Of a stretch of 9,048 nucleotides of DNA, positions 1 to 4,986 are shown piece by piece (the first letter of the stretch is position 1; each line of letters begins with the position of its first letter). Source of the DNA: Clostridia bacterium (GTDB taxonomy: Bacteria > Bacillota > Clostridia > Christensenellales > CAG-917); the NCBI GenBank assembly GCA_900769205.1, contig CAAGFS010000054.1:1-9048 (forward strand), given 5' to 3'. The position numbers and the translations under genes were made by a program. The notes under the pieces were generated by a model. That model was not told the origin of the DNA. It ran no database searches and saw only the letters and a list, made by a program, of their open reading frames with translations.

Positions 1-103
1 TGGCAAGTTCAAGCGTTGGCAAGGCGCTTTGCTCATCGCAGGATATATCACCTACGTCGTGTTGCTCGTTCTCAACACCACGGGCGTGATAAAGATTTTC
101 TAA
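1..103 (+). CDS. C-terminal end of a membrane transporter, probable CaCA-type calcium/sodium antiporter (5' truncated)
   Basis: The frame beginning at base 2 is open to the TAA at 101-103 and gives the last 33 residues of a protein whose start lies outside the window. They comprise a short basic stretch (GKFKRWQG), a single hydrophobic helix rich in L, V, I and Y, and a short polar tail ending in KIF. A basic loop followed by a final helix with a central G-Y and a Tyr-Val-Val-Leu stretch is what I know from the C-terminal helix of prokaryotic K+-dependent Na+/Ca2+ exchanger homologues (YrbG-like, two 5-helix repeats in the inner membrane). Those proteins exchange cations across the cytoplasmic membrane. 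Only one helix is visible, so another polytopic membrane protein remains possible. A terminator follows immediately, so this is the last gene of its transcript. Confidence 0.5.
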   Translation, partial: GKFKRWQGALLIAGYITYVVLLVLNTTGVIKIF

Positions 104-109
104 AACGTG

Positions 110-156
110 AAAAAACAAAAAAACGGTAAGCAGTACGCTTGCCGTTTTTTTTGTTT
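110..156. terminator. Bidirectional intrinsic terminator between the transporter and the 52-aa gene
   Basis: A hairpin with stem AACGGTAAGC / GCTTGCCGTT (one G-T pair) and loop AGTAC is flanked by an A-rich run on the left (111-122) and a T-run on the right (145-152). The T-run serves the plus-strand transporter. The A-rich left flank becomes a long T-rich tail on the minus strand and would end the transcript of the 52-aa gene, whose stop codon is at 157-159. Confidence 0.85.
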
Positions 157-315
157 TCAAAGTTGTGATTCTATAAGGGAAAGAAGTATTTTTTTGCCGT
201 TATCTAATGTTATATAAAACATATAACCTGTTTCTTTGTCAACATATTCAATGCTTTTTACATTGTCAATTTCGGTTGCGACTAATTCACCAATTTTGGT
301 AAGCAATTTTTCCAT
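157..315 (-). CDS. Small protein of unknown function (52 aa), divergent partner of the XRE regulator
   Basis: The minus-strand frame begins with ATG at 315-313, ends with TGA at 159-157, and encodes 52 residues. An AGGAG Shine-Dalgarno sequence lies 6 to 7 bases upstream of the ATG, and an exact TTGACA / N17 / TATAGT promoter lies about 55 bases further up, so expression is well supported despite the short length. The protein starts MEKLLTKIGELVATEID and ends ITLDNGKKILLSLIESQL. It appears soluble and mixed alpha/beta: an amphipathic N-terminal helix, then an alternating segment (SIEYVD, TGYMFYITL) that could form a beta hairpin around DNG, then a short C-terminal helix. There is no signal peptide, membrane helix or cysteine. 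I do not recognise the family. The divergent XRE gene and shared operators suggest co-regulation, as in toxin/antitoxin, prophage or small stress switches. The base composition is more AT-rich than in neighbouring genes. Confidence 0.65.
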   Translation of the reverse strand: MEKLLTKIGELVATEIDNVKSIEYVDKETGYMFYITLDNGKKILLSLIESQL

Positions 316-344
316 AATTTCTCCTATAAAATTAAAATTAATTC

Positions 345-368
345 AATGAACAGCTAAAAGAGTTCATT
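345..368 (-). repeat. Inverted repeat at the 5' end of the 52-aa gene's mRNA
   Basis: Perfect 7-bp arms AATGAAC (345-351) and GTTCATT (362-368) are separated by 10 bases. The predicted minus-strand start site is near 365, so most of this repeat would be transcribed as a hairpin at the extreme 5' end of the mRNA. It could stabilise the transcript or act as a further protein site. It does not match the two CTAGA-type operators. Confidence 0.45.
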
Positions 369-371
369 AGT

Positions 372-400
372 ACTATACTAGATGTTTTATCTAGTGTCAA
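372..400 (-). promoter_or_regulatory. Sigma-A promoter of the 52-aa gene
   Basis: Read on the minus strand: -35 TTGACA (400-395), a spacer of exactly 17 bases (394-378), and -10 TATAGT (377-372). This is a perfect -35 and five of six at -10. The predicted start is near 365. The whole spacer is occupied by a perfect palindrome (see the operator at 378-394), so a bound repressor would block RNA polymerase directly. Confidence 0.75.
378..394. promoter_or_regulatory. Operator O1, 17-bp palindrome filling the promoter spacer
   Basis: CTAGAT (378-383), GTTTT (384-388) and ATCTAG (389-394) form a perfect 6-bp inverted repeat that coincides base for base with the 17-bp spacer of the minus-strand promoter. 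Thirteen of its 17 positions match the second site (398-414) in opposite orientation, giving a shared pattern CTAGAYRTTTTRTCTWG. The XRE protein encoded 40 bp away is the obvious ligand by inference; small single-domain XRE repressors bind short palindromes as dimers. Confidence 0.65.
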
Positions 401-414
401 GACAAAATGTCTAG
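398..414. promoter_or_regulatory. Operator O2, second related palindrome, overlapping the xre promoter
   Basis: On the minus strand this reads CTAGACATTTTGTCTTG, matching O1 at 13 of 17 positions. It contains a perfect inverted repeat AGACA-AAA-TGTCT at 400-412. The centres of O1 and O2 are 20 bp apart, about two helical turns, so two dimers would sit on the same DNA face. The site overlaps the -35 region proposed for xre and the -35 of the divergent promoter, which fits autoregulation. Confidence 0.6.
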
Positions 415-428
415 AATTGATACATAAT
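399..428 (+). promoter_or_regulatory. Candidate promoter of the XRE gene (leaderless)
   Basis: CATAAT (423-428) matches the -10 consensus at five of six positions. AAGACA (399-404), 18 bp upstream, matches the -35 at four of six. Six bases separate the -10 from the ATG at 435, so the predicted +1 falls on the start codon itself. The weak -35 lies inside operator O2. Confidence 0.45.
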
Positions 429-434
429 AACTAT

Positions 435-641
435 ATGGACAAGAAATTCTGCGAAAATTTGAAAGCCGCGAGAAAGCAAGTCGGATTGTCACAAAAACAA
501 GTGGCGGCAAGACTCGGCGTTGTCGAAAGTTGCTATGCAAATTGGGAGCAGGGCAGGACAGAGCCGAGCATTTCGACTTTGCGAGAGTTGTGCGACGTGT
601 TTGCCGTCACAGCCGACGATTTGCTTAACGGCGAGATGTAA
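435..641 (+). CDS. XRE-family (Cro/CI type) HTH transcriptional regulator, 68 aa
   Basis: This is a single-domain DNA-binding protein of the lambda-repressor-like HTH_3 fold. Helices 2 and 3 are visible as LSQKQVAARLGVVESCYANWEQG (about residues 18-40), followed by the typical closing pattern EPSISTLRELCDVFAVTADDLL. Nothing follows the HTH, so dimerisation must come from the same small domain. ATG 435 is preferred over an upstream TTG at 417: it gives the normal MDKKFCENLKAAR start, and neither position has a Shine-Dalgarno site. A -10 box six bases before the ATG suggests a leaderless mRNA. The gene is divergent from the 52-aa gene and probably represses both promoters through O1 and O2. Such small regulators accompany prophages, toxin/antitoxin loci and stress switches; the sequence alone does not tell which. 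Confidence 0.88.
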   Translation: MDKKFCENLKAARKQVGLSQKQVAARLGVVESCYANWEQGRTEPSISTLRELCDVFAVTADDLLNGEM

Positions 642-668
642 ATTGTCATAAACAAATTTTGATAGTAG

Positions 669-694
669 AAAAGCACGGCTTGCCGTGCTTTTTT
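669..694 (+). terminator. Intrinsic terminator of the XRE gene
   Basis: Perfect 10-bp stem AAAAGCACGG (669-678) / CCGTGCTTTT (683-692), loop CTTG, then a continued T-run to 694. It lies 28 bases after the stop codon of the regulator gene. Confidence 0.88.
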
Positions 695-897
695 CTTGAA
701 AGGATTTGAAAGGTGTAAACGATGAATTGTTTTACACTTTATATACAATCCTACGCGGTGTTTTATTGGATTTTTTTGAAAAAAGTTCAAAAAATTTTTT
801 ATTTTGGCAAAGCGCGGCTTTTTCGTACGTTTTATCGGCGTTTTTCAAGCCTTTCCGCGAGGGTGCGTCGGAGTTGTTGCCCCGGTTTTGACGACTT
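695..897. other. AT-rich convergent intergenic stretch with inverted repeats, no convincing gene
   Basis: This stretch between the xre terminator and the 3' end of thiN contains two clear symmetries. The first is GTGTAAA (713-719) with TTTACAC (731-737), 11 bases apart. The second is TTTTTTGAA (772-780) with TTCAAAAAA (786-794) followed by T6 (795-800), which looks like an AT-only terminator reading on the plus strand. Two overlapping open frames of about 60 codons cross it (from TTG 706 and ATG 722), but neither has convincing coding character. I see no clear terminator for thiN. Confidence 0.4.
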
Positions 898-1500
898 TCA
901 GCGTTTTATATAGCGGAACACGAAAACTCCGCCCACTTTGACGTTGATATGCACCCTTCCGCCCAAAGATACGTTGCTGAGTCCGCGCGAGTCGTTTGAC
1001 GTGAGCATAAGTTCGTCAAGCGGATATTCGAGGTTTTTGGAGTCGGTCACGATTGCGCTTTGCCCGTAGGGCAGAATGGATATAATTTCGCCTTTTTGGG
1101 ACGGCATATCGAACTCGCCTTCCGCATAGTACACGTCAAGCCCGTCTTCTTCGGCTTTGACTTTCATTCCCAGCGACTTTGCAAGGCGCATAACGGCAAG
1201 GTTGCAAAGCACGTGGTCAATACGTCCGCCCGTCACGCCGTACAGCACGATTTCGTCCGCGCCGAGTTCTTCTTTTGCAAAATATATTGCAAGCTCTCCG
1301 TCGCTGGCGTTTTTGTGCGGGTTGTGCTGCACAACCAGAGCGTCGGTGTCTTCGGGCTTTTGCAAGGAGTCGAAATCTCCCAGAATGACGTCCGGCTCGA
1401 CGGGGCATACGTTGTATCCGCCGTCGCAACACACGACTTTGTCCGCGTTGATTTTTCGTTTTATCTGCTCTCCGCAGTTGAGAATAACGGCAACTTTCAT
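898..1500 (-). CDS. thiN: Thiamine pyrophosphokinase (EC 2.7.6.2)
   Basis: Cytoplasmic enzyme that transfers pyrophosphate from ATP to thiamine, giving thiamine diphosphate in one step; it is used by organisms that salvage thiamine. The 200-aa product has the family's signatures in order: CDGGYN (25-30), ILGDFDSL (39-46) with Mg/ATP-binding aspartates, HKNASDGELAI (62-72) corresponding to the usual K-D-x-T-D segment with Ser in place of Thr, and GVTGGRIDHVLCN (88-100). The C-terminal beta-rich thiamine-binding domain carries S-N-D-S-R-G-L-S-N. Length is normal. I chose ATG 1500, giving MKVAVILNCG. A longer frame to 1548 would put the promoter -10 inside the gene and adds an unrelated Cys-rich leader. 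There is no Shine-Dalgarno site; the promoter position predicts a leaderless transcript. The gene stands alone, divergent from the hydrolase operon. Confidence 0.93.
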   Translation of the reverse strand: MKVAVILNCGEQIKRKINADKVVCCDGGYNVCPVEPDVILGDFDSLQKPEDTDALVVQHNPHKNASDGELAIYFAKEELGADEIVLYGVTGGRIDHVLCNLAVMRLAKSLGMKVKAEEDGLDVYYAEGEFDMPSQKGEIISILPYGQSAIVTDSKNLEYPLDELMLTSNDSRGLSNVSLGGRVHINVKVGGVFVFRYIKR

Positions 1501-1506
1501 GCTTTT

Positions 1507-1534
1507 ATTATACCACGCGTTTTGCACTTTGCAA
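1507..1534 (-). promoter_or_regulatory. Extended -10 promoter of thiN (leaderless start)
   Basis: On the minus strand: TTGCAA (1534-1529), 16-bp spacer, and TATAAT (1512-1507) preceded by TGG, i.e. an extended -10. Six bases lie between the -10 and the ATG at 1500, so transcription should begin on or within a base of the start codon. No TPP riboswitch fits in the available leader, which is about zero length. Confidence 0.7.
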
Positions 1535-1641
1535 CACAATCGGCACATTTCACAAACAACCTTTTACTACTTGCAAGCCGGCGCGTAAAGACGCTTTTTT
1601 TGCAAAACGTTCAAATCGTTGCAAAATGTCAGGCTTTTATA

Positions 1642-1670
1642 TTGAAAAAAAAGCGTTTTGCATTTATAAT
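1642..1670 (+). promoter_or_regulatory. Sigma-A promoter of the hydrolase / peptidase / radical SAM operon
   Basis: TTGAAA (1642-1647), a spacer of exactly 17 bp, and perfect TATAAT (1665-1670). Predicted start near 1677, leaving a leader of about 20 bases with GGGAG (1688-1692) before the ATG at 1698. Confidence 0.8.
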
Positions 1671-1697
1671 AAAACATCATAGGCATCGGGAGAGCGT

Positions 1698-2621
1698 ATG
1701 AAACAATTCAAGCTCAAAAGTTTTGACAACACCGAGCTTTTTGCAAGGCTCTGGGACGACGTCGATTCTCCGAAGGGCGTCGTTTTGCTCGTGCACGGAA
1801 TGAGCGAACACGCAGGACGCTACGACGAGTTTGCGCGCTATCTCAATGGCAGGGGATATATAGTTTTTGCGGACGATCACCGCGCGCACGGCAGGACGGA
1901 AAGCGACGTGAACCGCGGTCGGCACAAAGGCAATATTTTCCGAAAAACGCTCGAAGACGAGTTGTTTATATGCGACATGCTCAAAGACGAATACGATTTG
2001 CCCGTGTTTGTTTTGGGACACAGCTACGGCAGTTTTATATCGCAGGCTCTTGCGCAGGAAAACACTTGTGCAAAGGCAATTGCTCTTGTCGGTTCGGGAT
2101 ATATGCGCACTCTGTTTTCTATGGGGAAAATCGCGCTGTTTCCCGTATGGCTGTTTGCAAGAAACTGGCGACCGAAAATAGTGCGCTATGCAAGCGACAA
2201 TATGTTCCGCTACAAGGGCGACAAAGGCAAACTCCAATGGGTGAACAGTGTGCCCGAGCGCAGAGAACAAGTGCTTTGCGATCCCTATTGCCACGTTGCC
2301 ATGAGCGTCAATTTCAGCTATCGTATGATGAGCGAAACGTCAAAACTGTACGGCAAAAAAGCGCAGGCAAAACTCAATCCCGCAACGGCAATCGGTATGT
2401 TTTCGGGTGACGCCGACCCCGTGGGACAAATGGGCAAGAGCGTGAAAAAGCTGGACAAGTTCTATCGCGCAAACGGCATAAAAACCGAGCTTCATCTCTA
2501 CAAAGGCGCACGGCACGACGTGTTTTACGATTGGTGCGGAAAGGATATGCAAAAAGACGTTGCCGACTTTTTCGACAAGTTTATCATCTACAAACAGACG
2601 AGCATAGACGAGCTTGTGTGA
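1698..2621 (+). CDS. Alpha/beta hydrolase, monoglyceride lipase / lysophospholipase type (307 aa)
   Basis: Serine hydrolase of the alpha/beta fold, closest by pattern to the serine aminopeptidase S33 / monoacylglycerol lipase group, which cleaves acyl esters of glycerides or lysophospholipids. The oxyanion segment is VLLVHGMSEHAGRY (about 29-42), followed by the family-typical DHRAHGRTE (60-68). The nucleophile elbow is LGHSYGS with Ser109. The acid residue is in GDADPVG (Asp near 240), and the catalytic His is in GARHDVFYDW (near 273). All three triad residues are present at normal spacing, and the length fits the family. There is no signal peptide, so it acts in the cytosol or at the inner membrane face. 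A cap region with aromatic residues lies at about 140-215. It is the first gene of a three-gene operon with GGGAG as Shine-Dalgarno. The substrate cannot be read from sequence. Confidence 0.9.
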   Translation: MKQFKLKSFDNTELFARLWDDVDSPKGVVLLVHGMSEHAGRYDEFARYLNGRGYIVFADDHRAHGRTESDVNRGRHKGNIFRKTLEDELFICDMLKDEYDLPVFVLGHSYGSFISQALAQENTCAKAIALVGSGYMRTLFSMGKIALFPVWLFARNWRPKIVRYASDNMFRYKGDKGKLQWVNSVPERREQVLCDPYCHVAMSVNFSYRMMSETSKLYGKKAQAKLNPATAIGMFSGDADPVGQMGKSVKKLDKFYRANGIKTELHLYKGARHDVFYDWCGKDMQKDVADFFDKFIIYKQTSIDELV

Positions 2622-2681
2622 CGGTTGCGCCGAGGAGGTGCAACGTGCAAGGCGTGTGCCGACGATATAAAGGAGTGTTTT

Positions 2682-3629
2682 ATGAACGTGACAATTCCTT
2701 CCGGTTTCAAAATCGGACATTATCAGGACGACTTCACGGGAGTCACCGTTTTGCTTGCGCCAAAGGGCGCAACGGGCGGATGCGACCAAAGAGGCGGAGC
2801 TCCCGGCACGAGAGAAACCGACCTTTTGAAAAACGAAAAAATGATGCAAAAAATCAACGCGGTGGTGCTTTCGGGCGGTTCGGCGTACGGGCTTGCCTCC
2901 ACTTGCGGCGTGATGGAATACCTCAAATCGAAAGGGATAGGCTACAAGACGATGGGCAAAATCGTGCCTATCGTATGCGGTGCCGTGCTTTTCGATCTCA
3001 ATCAGAAAGAATATCATTATCCGACCGCGGAATACGGGGTTAAGGCGTGCGAAAACGCAGACAAAAACCCTGTTTTCGGCAATATCGGCGCAGGCAGGGG
3101 CGCTACCGTGGGCAAAATACGCGGTTTGAAAAACGCTTGCAAAAGCGGTATAGGCGCAGCCACCGTCAAGGCTATGGGCGTTTTTGTGACGGCAGTCGTC
3201 GCGGTCAACGCAATGGGTGACGTGGTTGACGATTGCGGAAATATCATTGCCGGCGCAAAGGGCAAAAACGGGGGATTTATCGACACCGAAAAGTGCCTTG
3301 CGGACGGCGACGTCGCAAAACTGTTGCTTGGCACAAACACAACCATTGGTTGCATTCTCACCGACGCCAAACTTTCAAAAACCGACGCAAACCGCCTTGC
3401 AAGCATATCGCACGACGGTATGGCAAGAGCGATACGCCCCGTGCATACGCAGTATGACGGCGACACGATGTTTTGTATGGCAAGCGGAGTCAAACCCGTT
3501 GCAAACCTGACCGTGCTTGAGTGCGCAACCGTGAGAGCAACGCAACTTGCAATTCAGAACGCGGTGAGTGGTTGCGTCGAATACACCGTCGTGTCCGATC
3601 TCGAAGACGACGATTGGCAATGCGAGTGA
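2682..3629 (+). CDS. P1 family (S58, DmpA/NylC-like) self-processing peptidase or amide hydrolase
   Basis: This is an N-terminal-nucleophile hydrolase of the DmpA/BapA/NylC fold, 315 aa. These proteins are made as an inactive chain, cut themselves into alpha and beta subunits, and use the freed N-terminal Ser or Thr to cleave amide bonds (beta-aminopeptidase or oligomer hydrolase activity). Visible family marks are GFKIGHYQDDFTGVTVLL at the start, GGAPGTRETDLL (38-49), VVLSGGSAYGLAS (61-73), PTAEYG (114-119), GAGRGATVGK (136-145) and the GTN/TTIGCILTDAKLSK block (217-233). By analogy with NylC, the cut should fall between Asn219 and Thr220, making Thr220 the nucleophile. ATG 2682 is chosen because AAAGGAG precedes it at proper spacing; an open frame further upstream has no such site. 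Cytoplasmic, without a signal peptide. It lies 60 bp after the hydrolase and 19 bp before the radical SAM gene. Its physiological substrate is unknown. Confidence 0.88.
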   Translation: MNVTIPSGFKIGHYQDDFTGVTVLLAPKGATGGCDQRGGAPGTRETDLLKNEKMMQKINAVVLSGGSAYGLASTCGVMEYLKSKGIGYKTMGKIVPIVCGAVLFDLNQKEYHYPTAEYGVKACENADKNPVFGNIGAGRGATVGKIRGLKNACKSGIGAATVKAMGVFVTAVVAVNAMGDVVDDCGNIIAGAKGKNGGFIDTEKCLADGDVAKLLLGTNTTIGCILTDAKLSKTDANRLASISHDGMARAIRPVHTQYDGDTMFCMASGVKPVANLTVLECATVRATQLAIQNAVSGCVEYTVVSDLEDDDWQCE

Positions 3630-3648
3630 CAACTCTTTGAAACTGTAA

Positions 3649-4770
3649 ATGGATATTTCTATAATGCTCAAACCCGCGTCGTCAAATTGCAATTTGCGAT
3701 GCAAATATTGTTTCTACAATTCCTTGTCAAGTTGCAGGGAGATGCCTTCGCGCGGACTTATGAGCGTGGATACTCTGCGCGACGTGCTGAAAAAAGCGTT
3801 TGATTTTGCAGGCGACGACAGAGTTATGCTCTCTTTTCAGGGCGGAGAACCGCTTCTTGCGGGCAAGGCGTTTTTCGAGCAGCTGCACCTTGCGGTGAGA
3901 GAGCTCAACGTGCGCAGATGTCCCGTGTATATCGGGGTGCAGACCAACGGCACTCTCATAGACGACGAGTGGTGCAGACTTTTCAAGCGCGGCGGCTACC
4001 TCGTGGGGTTGAGCCTTGACGGCGACGAAGTTGCGGACTCCTTGCGCCTTGACGCGAGCGGCAATCCCACCTTTGAAAAAGTGCTTGCAAACGCAAAGCT
4101 TATGCAAAAATACGGCGTGGATTTCAACGTTCTCACCGTGCTTACAAAGCAAGTCGCAAATCGCATAGACAGGGTGTACGCGTTTTTCAAAAAGCAAGGG
4201 TTCAGACATATTCAATTTATCCCCATGCTCAAACCTTTGCGCCTTGACGAAAAGGGAAAGCCCGTTTCCGCCCCCGATTACGCAACGCCTTTTCCGGACG
4301 AAAACGACAACTACGTCATGGACAAGCACGATTACGCGCAATTTTTGAAAAAGTGCTTTGCCTTGTATCTCAAAGACTTTGCAGAAGGAAACTATACGTC
4401 CGTGCGTCAGTTTGACAACTTCGTGCGCCTTGCGCATTTTCAGACGCCCGAACAATGCGGTATGTGCGGACACTGCACGCATCAGTTTGTGGTGGAAGGG
4501 GACGGCGAAGTCTATCCCTGCGATTTCTATTGCGTGGACTATTACGATATGGGCAATATAAAAGACACCGACTTTTTTGCTCTGTCAAAGCACCCCGTTG
4601 CGGTGGAGTTTATCAAGGAAAGCCTGCAAGTGGAAGAAAAATGCAAGCAGTGCAAGTATTTTGCGATGTGCAAAAACGGTTGCAAACGCGAGCGTATCGA
4701 CATCGACAAATGCGACGCCTACAAAGAGTTTTTCGCCTACGCCTTGCCCCATCTGAAAAGGATGAGTTAG
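3649..4770 (+). CDS. Anaerobic sulfatase-maturating enzyme-like radical SAM/SPASM protein (373 aa)
   Basis: Members oxidise an active-site Cys or Ser of sulfatases to C-alpha-formylglycine using S-adenosylmethionine radical chemistry, and work only without oxygen. The radical SAM cluster motif is C14-x3-C18-x2-C21 within LKPASSNCNLRCKYCFY, followed by QGGEP (64-68). The SPASM half keeps the eight auxiliary cysteines: C270-x5-C276-x14-C291 plus C345, and C332-x2-C335-x5-C341 plus C355. Spacing is the same as in the characterised Clostridium perfringens enzyme except for a shorter last gap. Asp292, directly after C291, matches the catalytic Asp of that enzyme. Length is normal. ATG 3649 gives the standard N-terminus, but there is no Shine-Dalgarno site, so translation may depend on coupling to the peptidase stop 19 bp upstream. 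No sulfatase lies in the window, so the target may be elsewhere, or the protein may modify another peptide. Confidence 0.88.
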   Translation: MDISIMLKPASSNCNLRCKYCFYNSLSSCREMPSRGLMSVDTLRDVLKKAFDFAGDDRVMLSFQGGEPLLAGKAFFEQLHLAVRELNVRRCPVYIGVQTNGTLIDDEWCRLFKRGGYLVGLSLDGDEVADSLRLDASGNPTFEKVLANAKLMQKYGVDFNVLTVLTKQVANRIDRVYAFFKKQGFRHIQFIPMLKPLRLDEKGKPVSAPDYATPFPDENDNYVMDKHDYAQFLKKCFALYLKDFAEGNYTSVRQFDNFVRLAHFQTPEQCGMCGHCTHQFVVEGDGEVYPCDFYCVDYYDMGNIKDTDFFALSKHPVAVEFIKESLQVEEKCKQCKYFAMCKNGCKRERIDIDKCDAYKEFFAYALPHLKRMS

Positions 4771-4856
4771 GCTTTACAACAACCTTGTCGCAAATCTTGC
4801 GCAAGACGGGTTGACAAATGTTTTTGTTCAAATGTAAAAAAACTATTTTATTATGC

Positions 4857-4893
4857 AAAAAAAAGCGCGACGGAGTTGTCCGTCGCGCTTTTT
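4857..4893. terminator. Bidirectional intrinsic terminator between the radical SAM operon and clpB
   Basis: A strong GC-rich hairpin with stem AAAAGCGCGACGGA / TCCGTCGCGCTTTT and loop GTTG, flanked by A8 on the left and T5 on the right. On the minus strand the A8 becomes a T8 tail, ending clpB about 90 bases past its stop. On the plus strand the T5 tail ends the hydrolase/peptidase/radical SAM operon. Confidence 0.9.
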
Positions 4894-4986
4894 AATGGAG
4901 TGACGCAAATGAAGAAAGCGTCAGCGTTTGCATATATGAATGCGATTTGCGTGAAGTTTTTGGTTCACTCAAGTTGATTTAACGAA

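Noticed and set aside
706..913. Two overlapping plus-strand open frames of about 60 codons (TTG 706 and ATG 722), the second with a possible AAAGG site
   Set aside because: Both frames are open simultaneously in stop-poor AT-rich DNA, contain terminator-like inverted repeats, and give aromatic-rich products without a recognisable pattern. The 722 frame runs into thiN.
1501..1548. Longer N-terminus for thiN starting at 1548
   Set aside because: The extra 16 residues resemble no thiamine pyrophosphokinase N-terminus, and the segment holds the TATAAT of the likely promoter.
1583..1601. GCGT-AAAG-ACGC followed by a T-run, terminator-like on the plus strand
   Set aside because: The stem is only four base pairs and no plus-strand gene ends upstream of it; it lies between divergent genes.
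1060..1701. Long plus-strand open frames antisense to thiN, and similarly long frames opposite the hydrolase and clpB
   Set aside because: They are antisense frames created by the codon bias of the real genes; none has a ribosome binding site or recognisable domain.
2625..2681. Upstream start for the P1 peptidase
   Set aside because: ATG 2682 has AAAGGAG at correct spacing and gives the usual family start; the extension contains that site and lacks its own.
4811..4856. TTGACA at 4811 just upstream of the terminator hairpin, as a possible small-RNA promoter
   Set aside because: No acceptable -10 box lies 16 to 18 bp downstream, and the transcript would consist of little more than the terminator.
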